From contig JAQPZY010001423.1 in assembly GCA_029931535.1 (NCBI GenBank), positions 2,105,501-2,169,500 on the forward strand: a stretch of DNA of 64,000 bases, given 5' to 3'. Below the pieces are notes generated by a model, which searched no databases, was not told the DNA's origin, and saw only the letters and a program-made list of their open reading frames with translations. The translations under genes were made by a program, and so were the position numbers. The stretch is from Margaritifera margaritifera (Eukaryota > Mollusca > Bivalvia > Unionida > Margaritiferidae). This document shows positions 33,033 to 44,494 of this stretch, in pieces (position 1 is the stretch's first letter; every line of letters starts with the position of its first letter).

Positions 33033-33644
33033 AGAACTCTTAATGGGTAAGTGAAAAGAACTCATACATGAAGTTAAAAGGCTGGTGTAAAAACATGCGT
33101 ACGTACCACTGCTATATTTGTCACTGTGAAAAAATATGCCATTTTGAATTACTATTTCATAGCTTATTATATACATATCCATATATGGTCCCGTGTAATT
33201 GTAAGCTTACGTGGTCCTGGAATAATAATTCTAGGTCTCAAATATTGATAGCACTTCTACCAACAATGGTTTACGATTATCAATTTTGGACTGTCCTTGT
33301 ATAGAGACAAGAAATGCTCAATTCCGCTTTAAAAATAATAGGCACGCCATAATACTACATTTCTTGGTTAAATCAAGACATCGCTATTTCCTCTTTGAGA
33401 ATTGAAAAAAAACACAGAAATAGGCTATTTTCTTGATTTAATGCATCTTTATACAAGAGCCTGTACTGTCTCACTAACACATCACACAGAGCTATACTGG
33501 GTCTGTATCAATATTGATCGGTCTGCCAGTACCTAGCAACGGCTGTACTGAGAAATCCACTTGTGAGGCTACACTGGTTGTGTGTGTAATTCATTTCCAA
33601 TAATATTGGTCGGTTTGTTTACCATGCGGGCGGTGATGCAAATC

Positions 33645-33722
33645 ATGATCGGTGTACGTGGACGTGGACATGTACGTGGACGCAGACATGTACGTGGACG
33701 TTGACGTGTACGTGTATGTACT
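33645..33722. repeat. Short GTACGTGGACGT-type tandem repeat
   Basis: About six degenerate 12-18 bp units rich in ACGTGGAC and ACGTGTACGT. Confidence 0.7.
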
Positions 33723-34279
33723 TGTGTCTGTACTCACGTGATACTCGTGTGGTACTTATGTATGTACTAGTCGCGTCGACGGAGTTTATGTTACAATCTC
33801 AGAGACGTGTATAGTAGTATGATAATAGCAGTTTTGTTTTTTTACTGATCTAGGTTGAAGTCTTCTACCCCACAAGACTATCCTCTGGCATGGGCGCCTC
33901 TTGGTAACTTTGTTTGGCGGGTTCGAGCGCGGGCTCGCATTAGTGCGCGTGTGATGTGAGGTCCAAGTCATTGGACGTCGAAGGCTTTGACCTAGATCAG
34001 TAACAAAAATCCAAAACGGATTATCATAGTACTTATTGCCTCGATCGATATCAACACAGGAAGTGTCACATTCAAGTTAATGATATAGATGATTTTTAGG
34101 TTCAAAAAGATATATCTGTAAATATATAATCCACTGGCGATAAATAGATCATTCCAAATCATATCACCAAAATTGAAATAAAAAAGCATGATGATATGCT
34201 ACTCATATTCGAAAGAGATAAATATCACTACTACAGTATTAAAAATGTATATTGATATCACGGCAGATTAAGAGATACA

Positions 34280-36500
34280 AGTGTAAGAAGTACTTTTGCC
34301 AGAATATCTGCATCAGTTCAAAGCACCAACTAAACTCAATGAGCATCAATTGATCGACAATAGTAGTGATACCATTGATATCATGCCCATGGAGGGTTCA
34401 AAAGTGTGAAGTTCATCAGTTACCAAAAGCAACGAAAAGTACCTTATGTTCTATACTGCGATTTCGAGAGCATCATCAAACCCATACAGAATTTTGGGCA
34501 GAGAACAAATACTTCATGGACACTCGAGACATGTAAACACATAGTCTTGGGATTTTCTCTCTACATAAAAAGACCTAAATAACCAAAATGAATATGCTCC
34601 TATAGTGTATAGAAGTATGGACTGTATTGTAACGTTCTATGAACATTTGCAAAAGATTGCAGAGATTGTATGCCAATCATGTAGGAATAGTGCCAGGATG
34701 ATATATGGCTAGATGGATAGATTGAACTTAGACGATAAATATCTAAGCGATGATAAATTCATAGAGACTTCTAAGCACTTAAGCAATAAAGAAAAGTAGT
34801 TGAGAAAGGATAAATATCACTACTGATATTGGGATTCGTTCCAACGATTTGATGAAAGCTTACCACCCTTAAATGCATTTTATTCCTTACTCACAGGCAA
34901 AGAAATTGCTAAAGAAGACTACAAATATGTCAAGGATGAGATAAAATATTTCAATCTACACTCTCTTGGAGACTTCCATGACTACTACGTGAAGAAGGAT
35001 ACATTGCTCAGTGAGATATATTTGAGTGAGGTATATTTGAAGAGTTTAGAAGAGTGTGCATGGAGAATTACAAACTGCATCCAGCACGCTATTATGGTTC
35101 ACCAGGACTGGCACATGATACATATTTGAATGTTAGCAAAGTTGAGTTAGAATTGCTAACCGACTATGATATTTTCCTTATGATAGAAAGGGGAATAAGA
35201 GGTGCGATTTCCAAGTTGCCATGCAGATATGTGCAAGTACAAGGTGATGATACATTGATCATGTATCTGGATTTGAACAACCTTTACGATCATACAATAT
35301 CTATACACTTCAAACTGTAAATGGGCACCTCAAAGACAGATTCGAGGCATAGAATAAAAGTTGATGTCATGGAAATACGATGAGGGATGGTGGGATATTG
35401 GAAGTTGATTTCGAAATACCCATACATTTACACGACTAGTTAGAGACTATCCATTAGCTCCAAAAAGGTTAGTTCCTAACAATGAGGAATTGTCTCCCTT
35501 ACAGAAGAAGATAATAGATGATGGAAAGGGTGGGAATCCATACATATCCAAGCTATTGTGTACCCTCTACAGTAATGAAAGTCATGTCGTTCACTACCGT
35601 AATCTTAAACTATATGTTCAATTGCGGATGACATTGAAGAAGATACATAGTGTGATCCTATATGATCAAGAGCCATGGTTATGGAGCTATACGTTTAAAG
35701 GCTGCCAATGAGTTTGGAAAGAACTTCAATTTGATGAATAATTCCGTATTTGGCAAGCAGATGGAAAATCTTAGAAAGAAAACTAAAGTGAAGATATGCG
35801 CAGATGAGAAGAATTTGTCAAAGTACGAGAAAGATATCTCATTTGCCACTAGAAACATCATAGATGAAGTCTTAGTACTGGTCAGTATGACGAATAAGAA
35901 GAATAGGTTATCGGAACCTATCTGTGATGGATTTACAGTTTTAGAGTTAATGAAAGCATTAATGTACGACTTCTACTACAATACGCTTAAGAGAAAGTAT
36001 GGAGATCGTATCACGATGAATTACACAGATACGGGTTCGCTTTGTGTAACCATTCACACTGATAACTTCTACAAAGATATGAAACAAGCATATATTGGTA
36101 CGATACCAGTGAATATGCACGAGATAACATATATGGCATACCACTGGTAGATAAAAAGGTACCAGGATTGTTTAAAGACGAGAGGTGCGGTATGATGATT
36201 TTAATTACGTGGGTTAAGGAGTAAATTATAATCTTTTAGAAGCGATGAGGAAAGAAACGAAAGTTTGTATGGGGATCATAACGTTAGTGGCAGAACAAAA
36301 TTTGAAGATTGAAATGTATATAAGTTGTCTGTTTGATCACGAGCTCAAATATGAAATCATGAATCAGTTTCGCTCCTAAAAGCATGAGTTACTCAATGTG
36401 AAAGTAAAGAAGGTAGCGTTATTCGCTTTGATGAGAAATGTTGTCTAGTGGACAATGTACAGATTCTACCTTTTGGCTACATAAATAATGGAATCAAACT
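34280..36500 (+). pseudogene. Protein-primed DNA polymerase B of Polinton copy B
   Basis: Plus-strand frames give the exonuclease box KVPYVLYCDFESIIKPIQNF (about 34435), then YWDSFQRFDESLPPLNAFYS, YFNLHSLGDFHDYYVKKDTL (about 34950), HPARYYGSPGLAHDTYLNVS and IERGIRGAIS (35054-35320), motif A MYLDLNNLYDHT with the aspartate kept, NLMNNSVFGKQMENLRKKTK (35662 onwards), and motif C reading YTDTGSL, in which codon 36034-36036 is Gly in place of the second catalytic Asp. The C-terminal RSKKHELLN-like segment and VDNVQILPFGY follow to about 36480. The region between the exonuclease box and 34820 is much shorter than in copy A, so the endonuclease VII-like part seems deleted. Frameshifts and stops are frequent. 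Confidence 0.87.
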
Positions 36501-36870
36501 TAGAGTAATTTAAGAAAGACTACCATACAGAGAGATATAGATGGGACCCTCACTTCAGAATTCTACATTATGTAAGGAAAAATGAAGGAATATATCGGCT
36601 GCATATTTGCGGAATCTAGGACGTAAAAACTTATGGGGGTACCATCAATGGAATTTTTTTTTCTGGTTGCATGCTTAGAATTTACTAAACCTCCAGATAT
36701 AAAACACCAGCACATTGATCACCTCATCCCTTGCGATGCGCAACTCCTATGTTTCAACAAGAGTAATTTGCGGCTGATTGGTGCAAAGGTCAATTTATCA
36801 AATGGATGTAAAATGTTATCTATCCGGGAGATTGAAATGCAGAAGCAGATAGCAGAGGAATTTTAAGACA
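36500..36870 (+). CDS. Unassigned ORF downstream of polymerase B copy B
   Basis: An open frame (36633-36866) ends HQHIDHLIPCDAQLLCFNKS, NLRLIGAKVNLSNGCKMLSI and REIEMQKQIAEEF. The helical, charged end looks like real protein, but no family could be named and the frame has no strong upstream start. It may be the remains of another copy B gene or part of the polymerase downstream region. Confidence 0.3.
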
Positions 36871-36879
36871 TTCTTTTCC

Positions 36880-37180
36880 GAGCATCCAGACGTTGAACGT
36901 AAGATATCCATGTCGTTCGAAAGATGTTGTGTATCTCGTCCATGTCGTCCGGACGACTTCCGGGTGTTGGGACAAAGTATTTTTTGGAGCTTTGAATTTT
37001 GTTAGTGGGTAATTGTGTAGTTAAATTGATATTGTAGCCTCATCACTACTTTGTTTCTCCTGCAATTATCTCATCTTTTATATCCAATGGAATAATATTG
37101 TTCTCCTCAGACGACTTGGACGAGGACGTTCAGACGGCATGGATGTCCAGACGACATGGACGTCCGACATCGGGACTACT
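36880..37180. repeat. GACGACATGG-rich inverted repeats
   Basis: CATGTCGTCCGGACGACTTCC (36941-36961) contains the 14-bp perfect palindrome GTCGTCCGGACGAC (36944-36957). Related words CAGACGACTTGGACG and CCAGACGACATGGACGTCCG occur at about 37108-37170, the latter inverted relative to CCATGTCGTCC. It could be a fold-back element; no target-site duplication was found. Confidence 0.5.
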
Positions 37181-37436
37181 TCCAAATATTTTGAAAACGT
37201 ATTTTCGAAACTTACATTTATTTGTATCCAATCCATATACTAGTACCCATCAGAGCAGCTATAAATATATATTCACGTGTAACCATCTCGTTGGAGGATT
37301 GGTAGAAATCATTAAACTGTGGCGGTTTTATCTTTTCCAAAAGGGGATGCTTATCTGGATATGTGGAAGTATAGAGTGAAAAGACATCATCCAAGTTGCT
37401 TAGTTGCTGGGTTACCAGACTTTGTTCTCTTAATCT

Positions 37437-37660
37437 CTAATTAAGGTAGCTTAATGTATTGGCACTATTCTGATTAAACTCTCCAGTCATCTTCTGCAAT
37501 TCTTCCAGGACCCTATTGTGTCTTTCCATCTCTCCTCTTGCATTATCGGGAACAATTAACTCAAACAACTTATTGGTACCCCCTACAAATGATGTCGAGG
37601 ATAAGTGCTCTTTAAGGACAAGGGGGAAATGTTTCAAAGATTGTGTCAATTTCAACTGTA
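37437..37660 (-). pseudogene. Polinton coiled-coil protein fragment (copy B)
   Basis: The open frame reads FVGGTNKLFELIVPDNARGE, MERHNRVLEELQKMTGEFNQ and NSANTLSYLN then stop; the sequence continues in an adjacent frame with LREQSLVTQQLSNLDDVFSL around 37390. The long helix with ERHN...LE.LQ matches, from memory, the N-terminal region of the Polinton coiled-coil/membrane protein whose C-terminal part is seen at 18976-19525. The two pieces may have come from one gene separated by rearrangement. Upstream continuation is lost near the Tc1 element. Confidence 0.45.
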
Positions 37661-37889
37661 CAAATACTTTATTTCTTCACTTGAATTACACTTAGGTGCC
37701 TCAATTGTTTCAATTTTCAAGATTGCCGATCGTAATATGTTCCTAGTGCTCCCCCCGAAAATGATCAATAAAAATACAAATCCCGTTTTGCTTCCCTCGC
37801 TGAAATGTTTTGCACTCTGTCAAATGGTGTCTATTTTTTGAACATGTGGTTTCCAGAAATCAGATTGTCGTCTGCAATATGTAAGCGGC

Positions 37890-38870
37890 CGTATATTTCA
37901 ACATCGTGGGTCACCAAAAGGAATTGACGTTAGAAACAAAACAAAACCGTTTATATATGAATCAGTTGGGATATAAATCTGTACAAGTTGCACAAGTACT
38001 AGGAATTTGTTCCTCTACAATTTGCAAATCTTTGAAAATGTTTCGAGAGAGAGGTAATGTGGAAAACAAACCTCACACCGGAAGACAGGCAGTTGTCATA
38101 AAGCGTGGCAGGAACCAACTTTAGCGGATTGTAAAAATGAGCCGTAGGAAGTCCTTGCAGGAAATAACCGACTTATATAATATGCCTCTAGGAGAATTAT
38201 CTGGGATTTTTCCAAAACTGTATGTGATAAATTGGGCGTGCGTGAAGTAAATAGGATAAAATGGTCCGCACGGTGCAGGGGAAAGATTACATGGAGTGTT
38301 GAGTGTGATTGAAAGAAAGTATTATTTACTGACGAGATGACCATTGTTGTGAAGTGTGGAGAAAAAACAGCAAAATATGGAAAGACTACTGTCTTGCTTA
38401 CCTCGGCCTTGGTCCTGGCAGAGGGTTGAAGTTGATTATGTGCGGTTCTTTAACCTTTTATGGTGTTGGTAGTCTTGCCTTTGTAGATGGTGATATGAAC
38501 AGTGCCAAGCGTACTGACGCACTTGAAAACATCCTTTGGCATGTTATTGAACTTCTCTGACCAACCGTGGCTGTACCAAGATGACAATGCACCTGTACGT
38601 CGGTCCACAGAGACAGACAAATGGAAACTGATGAATAATATTCCACAATTAATGTGTCCTGCACAGAGTCCTGACCTTAACCCAATAGAAAATGTTTGGC
38701 TAGTGTTGAAAATGATGCAAAAGAATCAAAGAAAATTGCAAACTCTTCAAGATCTGAAAATCCGACTCCTTCACATCTGGGAAAATGTGTGTTTTTGTTA
38801 CGTTTAAAGACTGTATCAATCATTACCAAAGCGCAGTAGCCAAGTACTGCTGTCAAAAGGTCACATTACA
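37890..38870 (+). mobile_element. Tc1/mariner-type transposon remnant (DD34E)
   Basis: The N-terminal frame from ATG 37906 has a paired helix-turn-helix: GYKSVQVAQVLGICSSTICK with the GRQ/GR hook HTGRQ. Frameshifted parts then give LFTDEMTI (first catalytic Asp, codon 38331-38333), YQDDNAPV (second Asp, 38583-38585) and SPDLNPIENVWLVLK (catalytic Glu, 38688-38690). The spacing of the last two is 34 residues, the Tc1 signature. All three catalytic residues are encoded, but at least three frameshifts and several stops make it inactive. Terminal inverted repeats were not found. It was inserted into the Polinton copy B block. Confidence 0.85.
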
Positions 38871-39200
38871 AAATACTGAGGATATATAGTCAGATTAAGG
38901 TAAGTTTATTCATCATTTATTAGACGTCATTCGCAAACGTGCATGACGTTATTATGTTAAAAATGTAAACAATTATGGTAACTGAGTGTACACCCATTAG
39001 CTTACAATTGATCATATTAAATAGATACTCAGTGATACGCTATGGTGCATAGTTAAACCCTAATAGCTTTCAAGATTTTGGTGACTAATTGCATATCCTT
39101 CTTTTAAAATCTGCCATCTATGAATTGCCTAATCAGGTCAAGTTCATAATCCATACTCAACATTAAAATAACGCCATCTTTATACTTATCACCAGGCAAT
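38871..39200. other. Gene-free stretch
   Basis: Nothing recognised between the Tc1 remnant and the (AT)n run. Confidence 0.5.
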
Positions 39201-39216
39201 TATAAGGCGGAAGTCA

Positions 39217-39217
39217 C

Positions 39218-39281
<64 letters not shown>
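39217..39281. repeat. (AT)n microsatellite
   Basis: About 32 TA units, lying at the 3' end of the fibre-like gene of Polinton copy B. Confidence 0.97.
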
Positions 39282-39284
<3 letters not shown>

Positions 39285-40245
39285 GATCCTATTTTGCTGT
39301 TAAACTCCTTTATATATCTTTCAATCTCTTGTTTAAGTCCATCAATCTTAATGGTAGATGCAATGCTTGTTTTGCCCATTTTTGTGCTTACTTCAGCTTT
39401 AAATGCCTCCATTCCCATCTTGCAGATCGTTTAAATCCTTCCTTATTCGTTTCACATTCTTTTCGAACTCCCCTATACTACCTTGTATGACACCTACATT
39501 ATCATCTATTTCTTTGTCAGCGTACTTATTGGCATCTTGTATGTTTGAATTCGGTTCATCTTTAAGAGTTATTAAAGTCTGATCATTTAAGACTCTAATC
39601 TTGTCTTTGAAATCTAGCATGGATAGATCATATTATGTCTTCATCGATCTGATAAGGATTTCACTCACAAGGTCATTATTCACCAAGTCCACTATCTTTC
39701 GATTGACTTTTTCATTCCTACTCTGCAACGAGGTCAACATATCATCCAACTTTTTCATACCAGCTGTTGACTCATTAAGGATTTTTTTAAGCTCTTCGTC
39801 ATTCATTCTGCTTCTGCTCACCATTCAATTTTTTTCTGCAATTCTTGAAGTTGAGATTGTCTTATAGCTTGTAAAGCTTGTAACATAGCTTGTCTTATAG
39901 CTTGTAGCATAGCTTGTCTTATAGCTTGTAAAGCTTGTAAAGTTTTTGCAGCCAATCTTCTGTTGAATATATCCAGGACTTCTGAAATATTGATCTTGTT
40001 TGCCTTTATCTGTTTCCCGAGTTTGTAGAGTTTAGTAGCTCTCTTATCTCCAATGGTCAATTTACCATCGTCTTGTTCTCTCCACGTTCAGATCTCTTTC
40101 AAACTGTTTCATCCAAACGCTTACGAATTTGTCCATCTACACGTCTTTGTGAAAATAAACTGTCTATTAGCTGCATCAGTTAATTTAACGGGGTCACCAA
40201 CATTGATAATGCGGTTGTTGTTGTTCAAGTTTAGCTAACTTAAAA
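39282..40245 (-). pseudogene. Fibre/coiled-coil protein of Polinton copy B
   Basis: The minus strand opens near 40240 with LNLNNNNRIINVGDPVKLTD then AANRQFIFTKTC, the same NRI...P...DAA motif as in copy A (24169-23957). Downstream frames give KLYKLGKQIKANKINISEVL (39818-40060), a run of QALQAIRQAML repeats (39840-39935), MNDEELKKILNESTAGMKKL (39633-39824) and DKEIDDNVGVIQGSIGEFEK (39399-39620), then FKAEVSTKMGKTSIASTIKI before the (AT)n. The helical parts are likely coiled-coil shafts. Four or more frameshifts. The order relative to the structural-type gene is the same as in copy A. Confidence 0.5.
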
Positions 40246-40262
40246 TACTCGAAACGTCTACT

Positions 40263-40925
40263 TTACTCCCATTCCTGTTTTCTATGTACAATGGACATCT
40301 TGGACTTGTTTCCCTCAATTACGATGTGAAAGACCGATGTAATTAGCCTACCATAAAAATCCATCACTTTCTCATCTTCATCTTTGATTGTAATACTCAG
40401 CCTATTTATGGTACCTCGTTCCAATGGTTTGTACGGGCTATTCATCCCATATGATATGAAGTCACAATGAAATACATTATTTACAGCTAGAGAATCTAAC
40501 AGAGTAGAGTAATAGGCTTTGTCGTCATTCGTGGAGTTCATCGAGAAAATTGTACACATTCTTTTGCATCAGGAATCCACAAACTGTATCTGATTATGTA
40601 GGTGTTTTTATATATTCCTCTCACTGAAGCCTAGCAACTTAGCATTATAGGCTGTTATGTAGATTATGTAATTATTAAAGGTGTAATGAACACTTTAGAG
40701 TTATGTTTCAGACATTCCGTATCTATGCTTTCTTCATTGTCACCATTAGCAGTGATTTAGTCTTTAACTTTTTTCATATACATTTCTAGATTGTAGAAGC
40801 CATCTGGGATAGAGATTGTCTTTGTCTTATTCTTATCATTCGCGTAGTAGAAGATGCTGTTATTTAAATCAGAGGAGATATTGTAATACCCAACTACAAA
40901 ATATATTTTCTGTAACGAATGTGTG
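40263..40925 (-). pseudogene. Conserved Polinton structural-type protein (copy B)
   Basis: The minus strand gives VGYYNISSDLNNSIFYYAND, KNKTKTISIPDGFYNLEMYM and SKVFITPLIIT (about 40680-40890), then after frame breaks (40263-40559) YYSTLLDSLAVNNVFHCDFI and GTINRLSITIKDEDEKVMDF with YGRLITSVFHIVIEG, ending near 40263. The IP.G.YN segment, the cysteine-containing strand and the final DEDEK..DF.G element match the copy A protein in order. Its role is presumed to be in the particle. A stop and at least two frameshifts are present. Confidence 0.6.
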
Positions 40926-40942
40926 TGTGTGTGTGTGTATTA
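40917..40942. repeat. Short (GT)n run
   Basis: About 11 GT units. Confidence 0.8.
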
Positions 40943-41039
40943 CCATCCCTGTTGTCTGTAGGATTGGATAAATATATTTCCTCATCTGTATGATCTATGA
41001 TTATCTAATTTCTAAAGTTTCCACTTATCCATGAATCAG

Positions 41040-41441
41040 TAGTGTAGTAAATAGGGATACCACTTCATCCCATCATATCCTCACCCTTCGCATACGCACC
41101 TCATACAGCATACGCACACTTCACACATCGTACATAAAACCTCGCATACGTACTTCGCACAAGCAATTCACAGTTCACCCACTTCATTCATTTCACTTCA
41201 CACTTCGTACTTCACAGACACTGCATACTTCGATACTTAGGATACGCGAGTCGCATACGCACACTTCACTCACTCTCTGCTTTATACATCGCATACGCAC
41301 CTCACTCATACCTCATACTTTGCACTTCACAGACTTCCTTTCATAGTCATCACGAAGACACTTCACAGACTTCCTTTCATAGTCATCACGAAGACACTTC
41401 ATAGTCTTCTGATGAAGTGGTATTCATATTTACTATACTAA
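41040..41441 (+). repeat. CATACGCAC-rich repeat, right copy, with inverted ends
   Basis: The 400-bp element starts TAGTGTAGTAAATAGGGATA (then CCACTTCATC) and ends GATGAAGTGGTATTCATATT followed by TACTATACTA, its inverted complement, so the ends form a roughly 30-bp inverted repeat with a few mismatches. The interior is made of CTTCGCATACGCAC and CACTTCACTCACTC words and a 36-bp duplication (41327-41398). This looks like a MITE or fold-back element. The left, truncated copy is at 18742-19018. No target-site duplication was confirmed. Confidence 0.75.
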
Positions 41442-44118
41442 TTATTTCTAGTAATATAATATGTTTAAATAAATATTTACCTTGTGTGTTGGACATAAAG
41501 CATAAACTCACTGCACATCATAGGTGGTCATAGGTGGGATAAAAGTGGGGACAACCTGTAGCGTTTGGGTGGCCTTGTTTTGCTTGCATTTTTTTGCATG
41601 TTGTATTTAACTGAAATTTGTACCTGATATGGTTCTCTTTCATAGGACATTATTTTCTACAGATGAGTAGAAATAGCAGATGATTTATAAAATAGAATAT
41701 TATGTGTGGATACATTTTTTGTATGACTGTGAGCCAACGTTTTTGTCCGGGGCTTCATAATTTCACTGTTTCCATATATCAAACTATTTCGCAGCAATTT
41801 AATTCTGCTGATCTGTTTACTTCCTTCAAAATAGGCATTCGTGGCTATTTATTTGTAAGGATGTGTTCCTCGGACATACTTCTCGAAAGTAGCATGAGAA
41901 AATATTAGTTTTACTATATCTCTAGTGTAGCATCCTTGAAGCCAGTCGTTGACTCCATTTAGGATAGAGGTAACAATAAGATATAAAATGTATCAAATTA
42001 ACAATAGATTAATAACAGATTCTGACTGATATGGACCAAGCAGTGTTGTCGTAAGGGTATACCAACATCACCGAGAAGTTATGCGCATCAAATACGGTTG
42101 AAAACTGACGCAGTCCACATTTTACACACGAAATTTAGTTCCAGATATAAGCAGCAATGGGTCGGTCACTGTTATAAGCTAATGACAATACACGTATCGC
42201 TGAGTAAATTTTTTTCACTGTATTCTACCTTTATTACTCCCCTAGACTTAATGGACTTCCAGTTACATTCAAAACCATCCAAACCATCCGTAATCTATAA
42301 CATTATAAACATGCACTCCAGCAAATTTGTTTGATTTGTTGTTGTTGTTGTTGTTGTAGTTGTTATGAGACCTAATAACACAACATGTCACAAAAGGCTA
42401 ATATCACTTTTAAATTGAAAACATCTTTCTTTCTTTTTTTCCTTCCATGTGTTCTTACGCTTGCGACATAACTGTTGTGTGAGATGCTTGTCATATTCTG
42501 AAAGTCAATCTTGGTTCTTTTAAACTTCTTTTCGGAGGATTGTCCCATAATTCCCTGCAATTTGAATAAAGGTATATATTTGAAGCATTTCTTGCCTAAG
42601 AGAGAAACTATAAGTTGAAGAACTTTTCCCACTCCTATTTGCCTCGAATAATGCTAGTATTTCTGGAATTCAATATGTTAAAACTAATATTAGCTTCTGC
42701 GTGTTAGGTATACAAAAACAATCAACGGCACCACAGAGTCGGTCATAGGCTGGCTTACAGGGGGTAACGTGAAGTTCTTGGTCGTTGTAGTTTTGTTCTA
42801 TTCAATTTTATATTTCCTGTTTAATTACAAATTCTACCTCAATCTGGCTCTTTTCAACAAAACTTTCTTCGCTTCGGATGTGTGCAAATAGCAAGTCTTC
42901 GACAAGGAATAGGAGTCTACCTAGATCCATTATTTGAAAACCATAACGCCGTGGTCTTGTGGCATCTGATTGACTCTTATTATGCACAGCACATACGTTA
43001 TTATATGCACAGCACGTAGGTTATCATATACACAGCAAATATAATATTTGTTGAAGTGTGTGACGTCATTTCTTTTTCATTCTGTAAATAGTAATGAATC
43101 AATACCAGAGAGAGAAAATTAAGCACTTTTTCTTGAGGGTATCATCGGTCATCCAGCAGTTTCAGCGTGTCAGACCCAGTAGAAAACTGATGCATTCCAG
43201 TTTTACAAATAAAAAATTGGTTCAAGACGTGAGCTGCAACAGCTCAACAGGTCAGGTATATATACAAGTTACAAATCACACGGCAAGTAACATCTTTACA
43301 AAAGCACTGGATCAAAAAAGATCGTGTTGGTCAGGGAAATAATACATATGAAATAAAAACTGACAAACAACAGTGCAAAACTGGTGTCACACCAACCCAA
43401 GCGCTTTCGGAATATATTGATTTCATTTTCAAGGGCACAAAGCCACAAAAAAACAAAAAAACAACTTCACAAATAAAACCTGAACAAAACACAAAACACC
43501 AAAACGTAAGCACTATACGTAATCTACATGATTTTAGCTATAGATATTTACACAGACGATACAATGAAATAATAAATAAGACGAGCAAGGCTTAACAAGG
43601 TTGAACGTTGCTACTTATTAGTTCTCGTACAGCGGATATTGTTAGAACAAAGGACCCCAACTGATGACGTACGTAAGTAGACCAGCAATGAAACCTTTGC
43701 GCCATCTACAATTGTCTAACTATATATTTTATCCCGGAACTAATATTTTGTTGAACTGGCGGTTTCTTAAAACTTGCAGAAGTGATATTCTAAAGTAGGA
43801 TTACATAATTAAGTTGGCACTAATTAATAGCTAAAAAGTGCTTTTAAATTAATTTATATATGTGTTTTTTATTTGATATTTTTCACAGAAAAAAAGTGGG
43901 TTTAAGAAAGCGAAATGGCAGGAAAATGTGATTTTTGTAAATTGTAAATTTCTTGTTACCTATGTACGAACAAATGTCCGATTTGATTATATATCGTTGA
44001 TCTCTATGTTTACGATGTTTTAGAAGAGATTTATATATTATACCACATAAATGCATATGAGCACTTTCAGTGTGTTTATCAATCAACTTTTCCCCTTCTC
44101 AAACTAGGCAGAGCCATG
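41442..44118. other. Gene-free stretch
   Basis: No gene recognised. A (TTG)n run lies at 42337-42359. Small open frames (41702-41908, 42098-42334, 43094-43342) have no recognisable domain. Confidence 0.55.
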
Positions 44119-44130
44119 TGTGTCGACGGA

Positions 44131-44156
44131 CAGATAGATAGATAGATAGATAGATC
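44131..44156. repeat. (GATA)n microsatellite
   Basis: About six GATA units. Confidence 0.9.
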
Positions 44157-44253
44157 AACATTTTTTCATTTCAGACTATGTAAGAGTATGTGTTTAGATA
44201 GAAAGTTTGATAAATAGATAGATTTTGTTTATTTTAAATTATGTAAGATTATA

Positions 44254-44262
<9 letters not shown>

Positions 44263-44311
<49 letters not shown>
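44263..44311. repeat. (AT)n microsatellite
   Basis: About 24 AT units. Confidence 0.95.
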
Positions 44312-44315
<4 letters not shown>

Positions 44316-44429
44316 TGTAAGAGTACGTGTTTATAAAGATTTTTGTTTATTATGACTGTAGCATTATGTAGATAAATCGAGTTTTCTTTCAGACTGTCCG
44401 ATTATTGATAGATTTCATACTGTGTTCGA

Positions 44430-44431
<2 letters not shown>

Positions 44432-44491
<60 letters not shown>
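44432..44491. repeat. (GA)n microsatellite
   Basis: About 30 GA units. Confidence 0.95.

Positions 44492-44494
<3 letters not shown>

Larger units (their letters stand above)
32625..34245. other. Junction between the two Polinton remnants
   Basis: No gene recognised except a tRNA-like fragment (32964-33032) and a short GTACGTGGACGT-type repeat (33645-33722). Confidence 0.5.

Noticed and set aside
33880..33925. B-box-like GGGTTCGAGCG
   Set aside because: No A box or tRNA fold nearby.
38871..39200. Terminal inverted repeats of the Tc1 element
   Set aside because: No matching pair was found by eye around 37600-39000.
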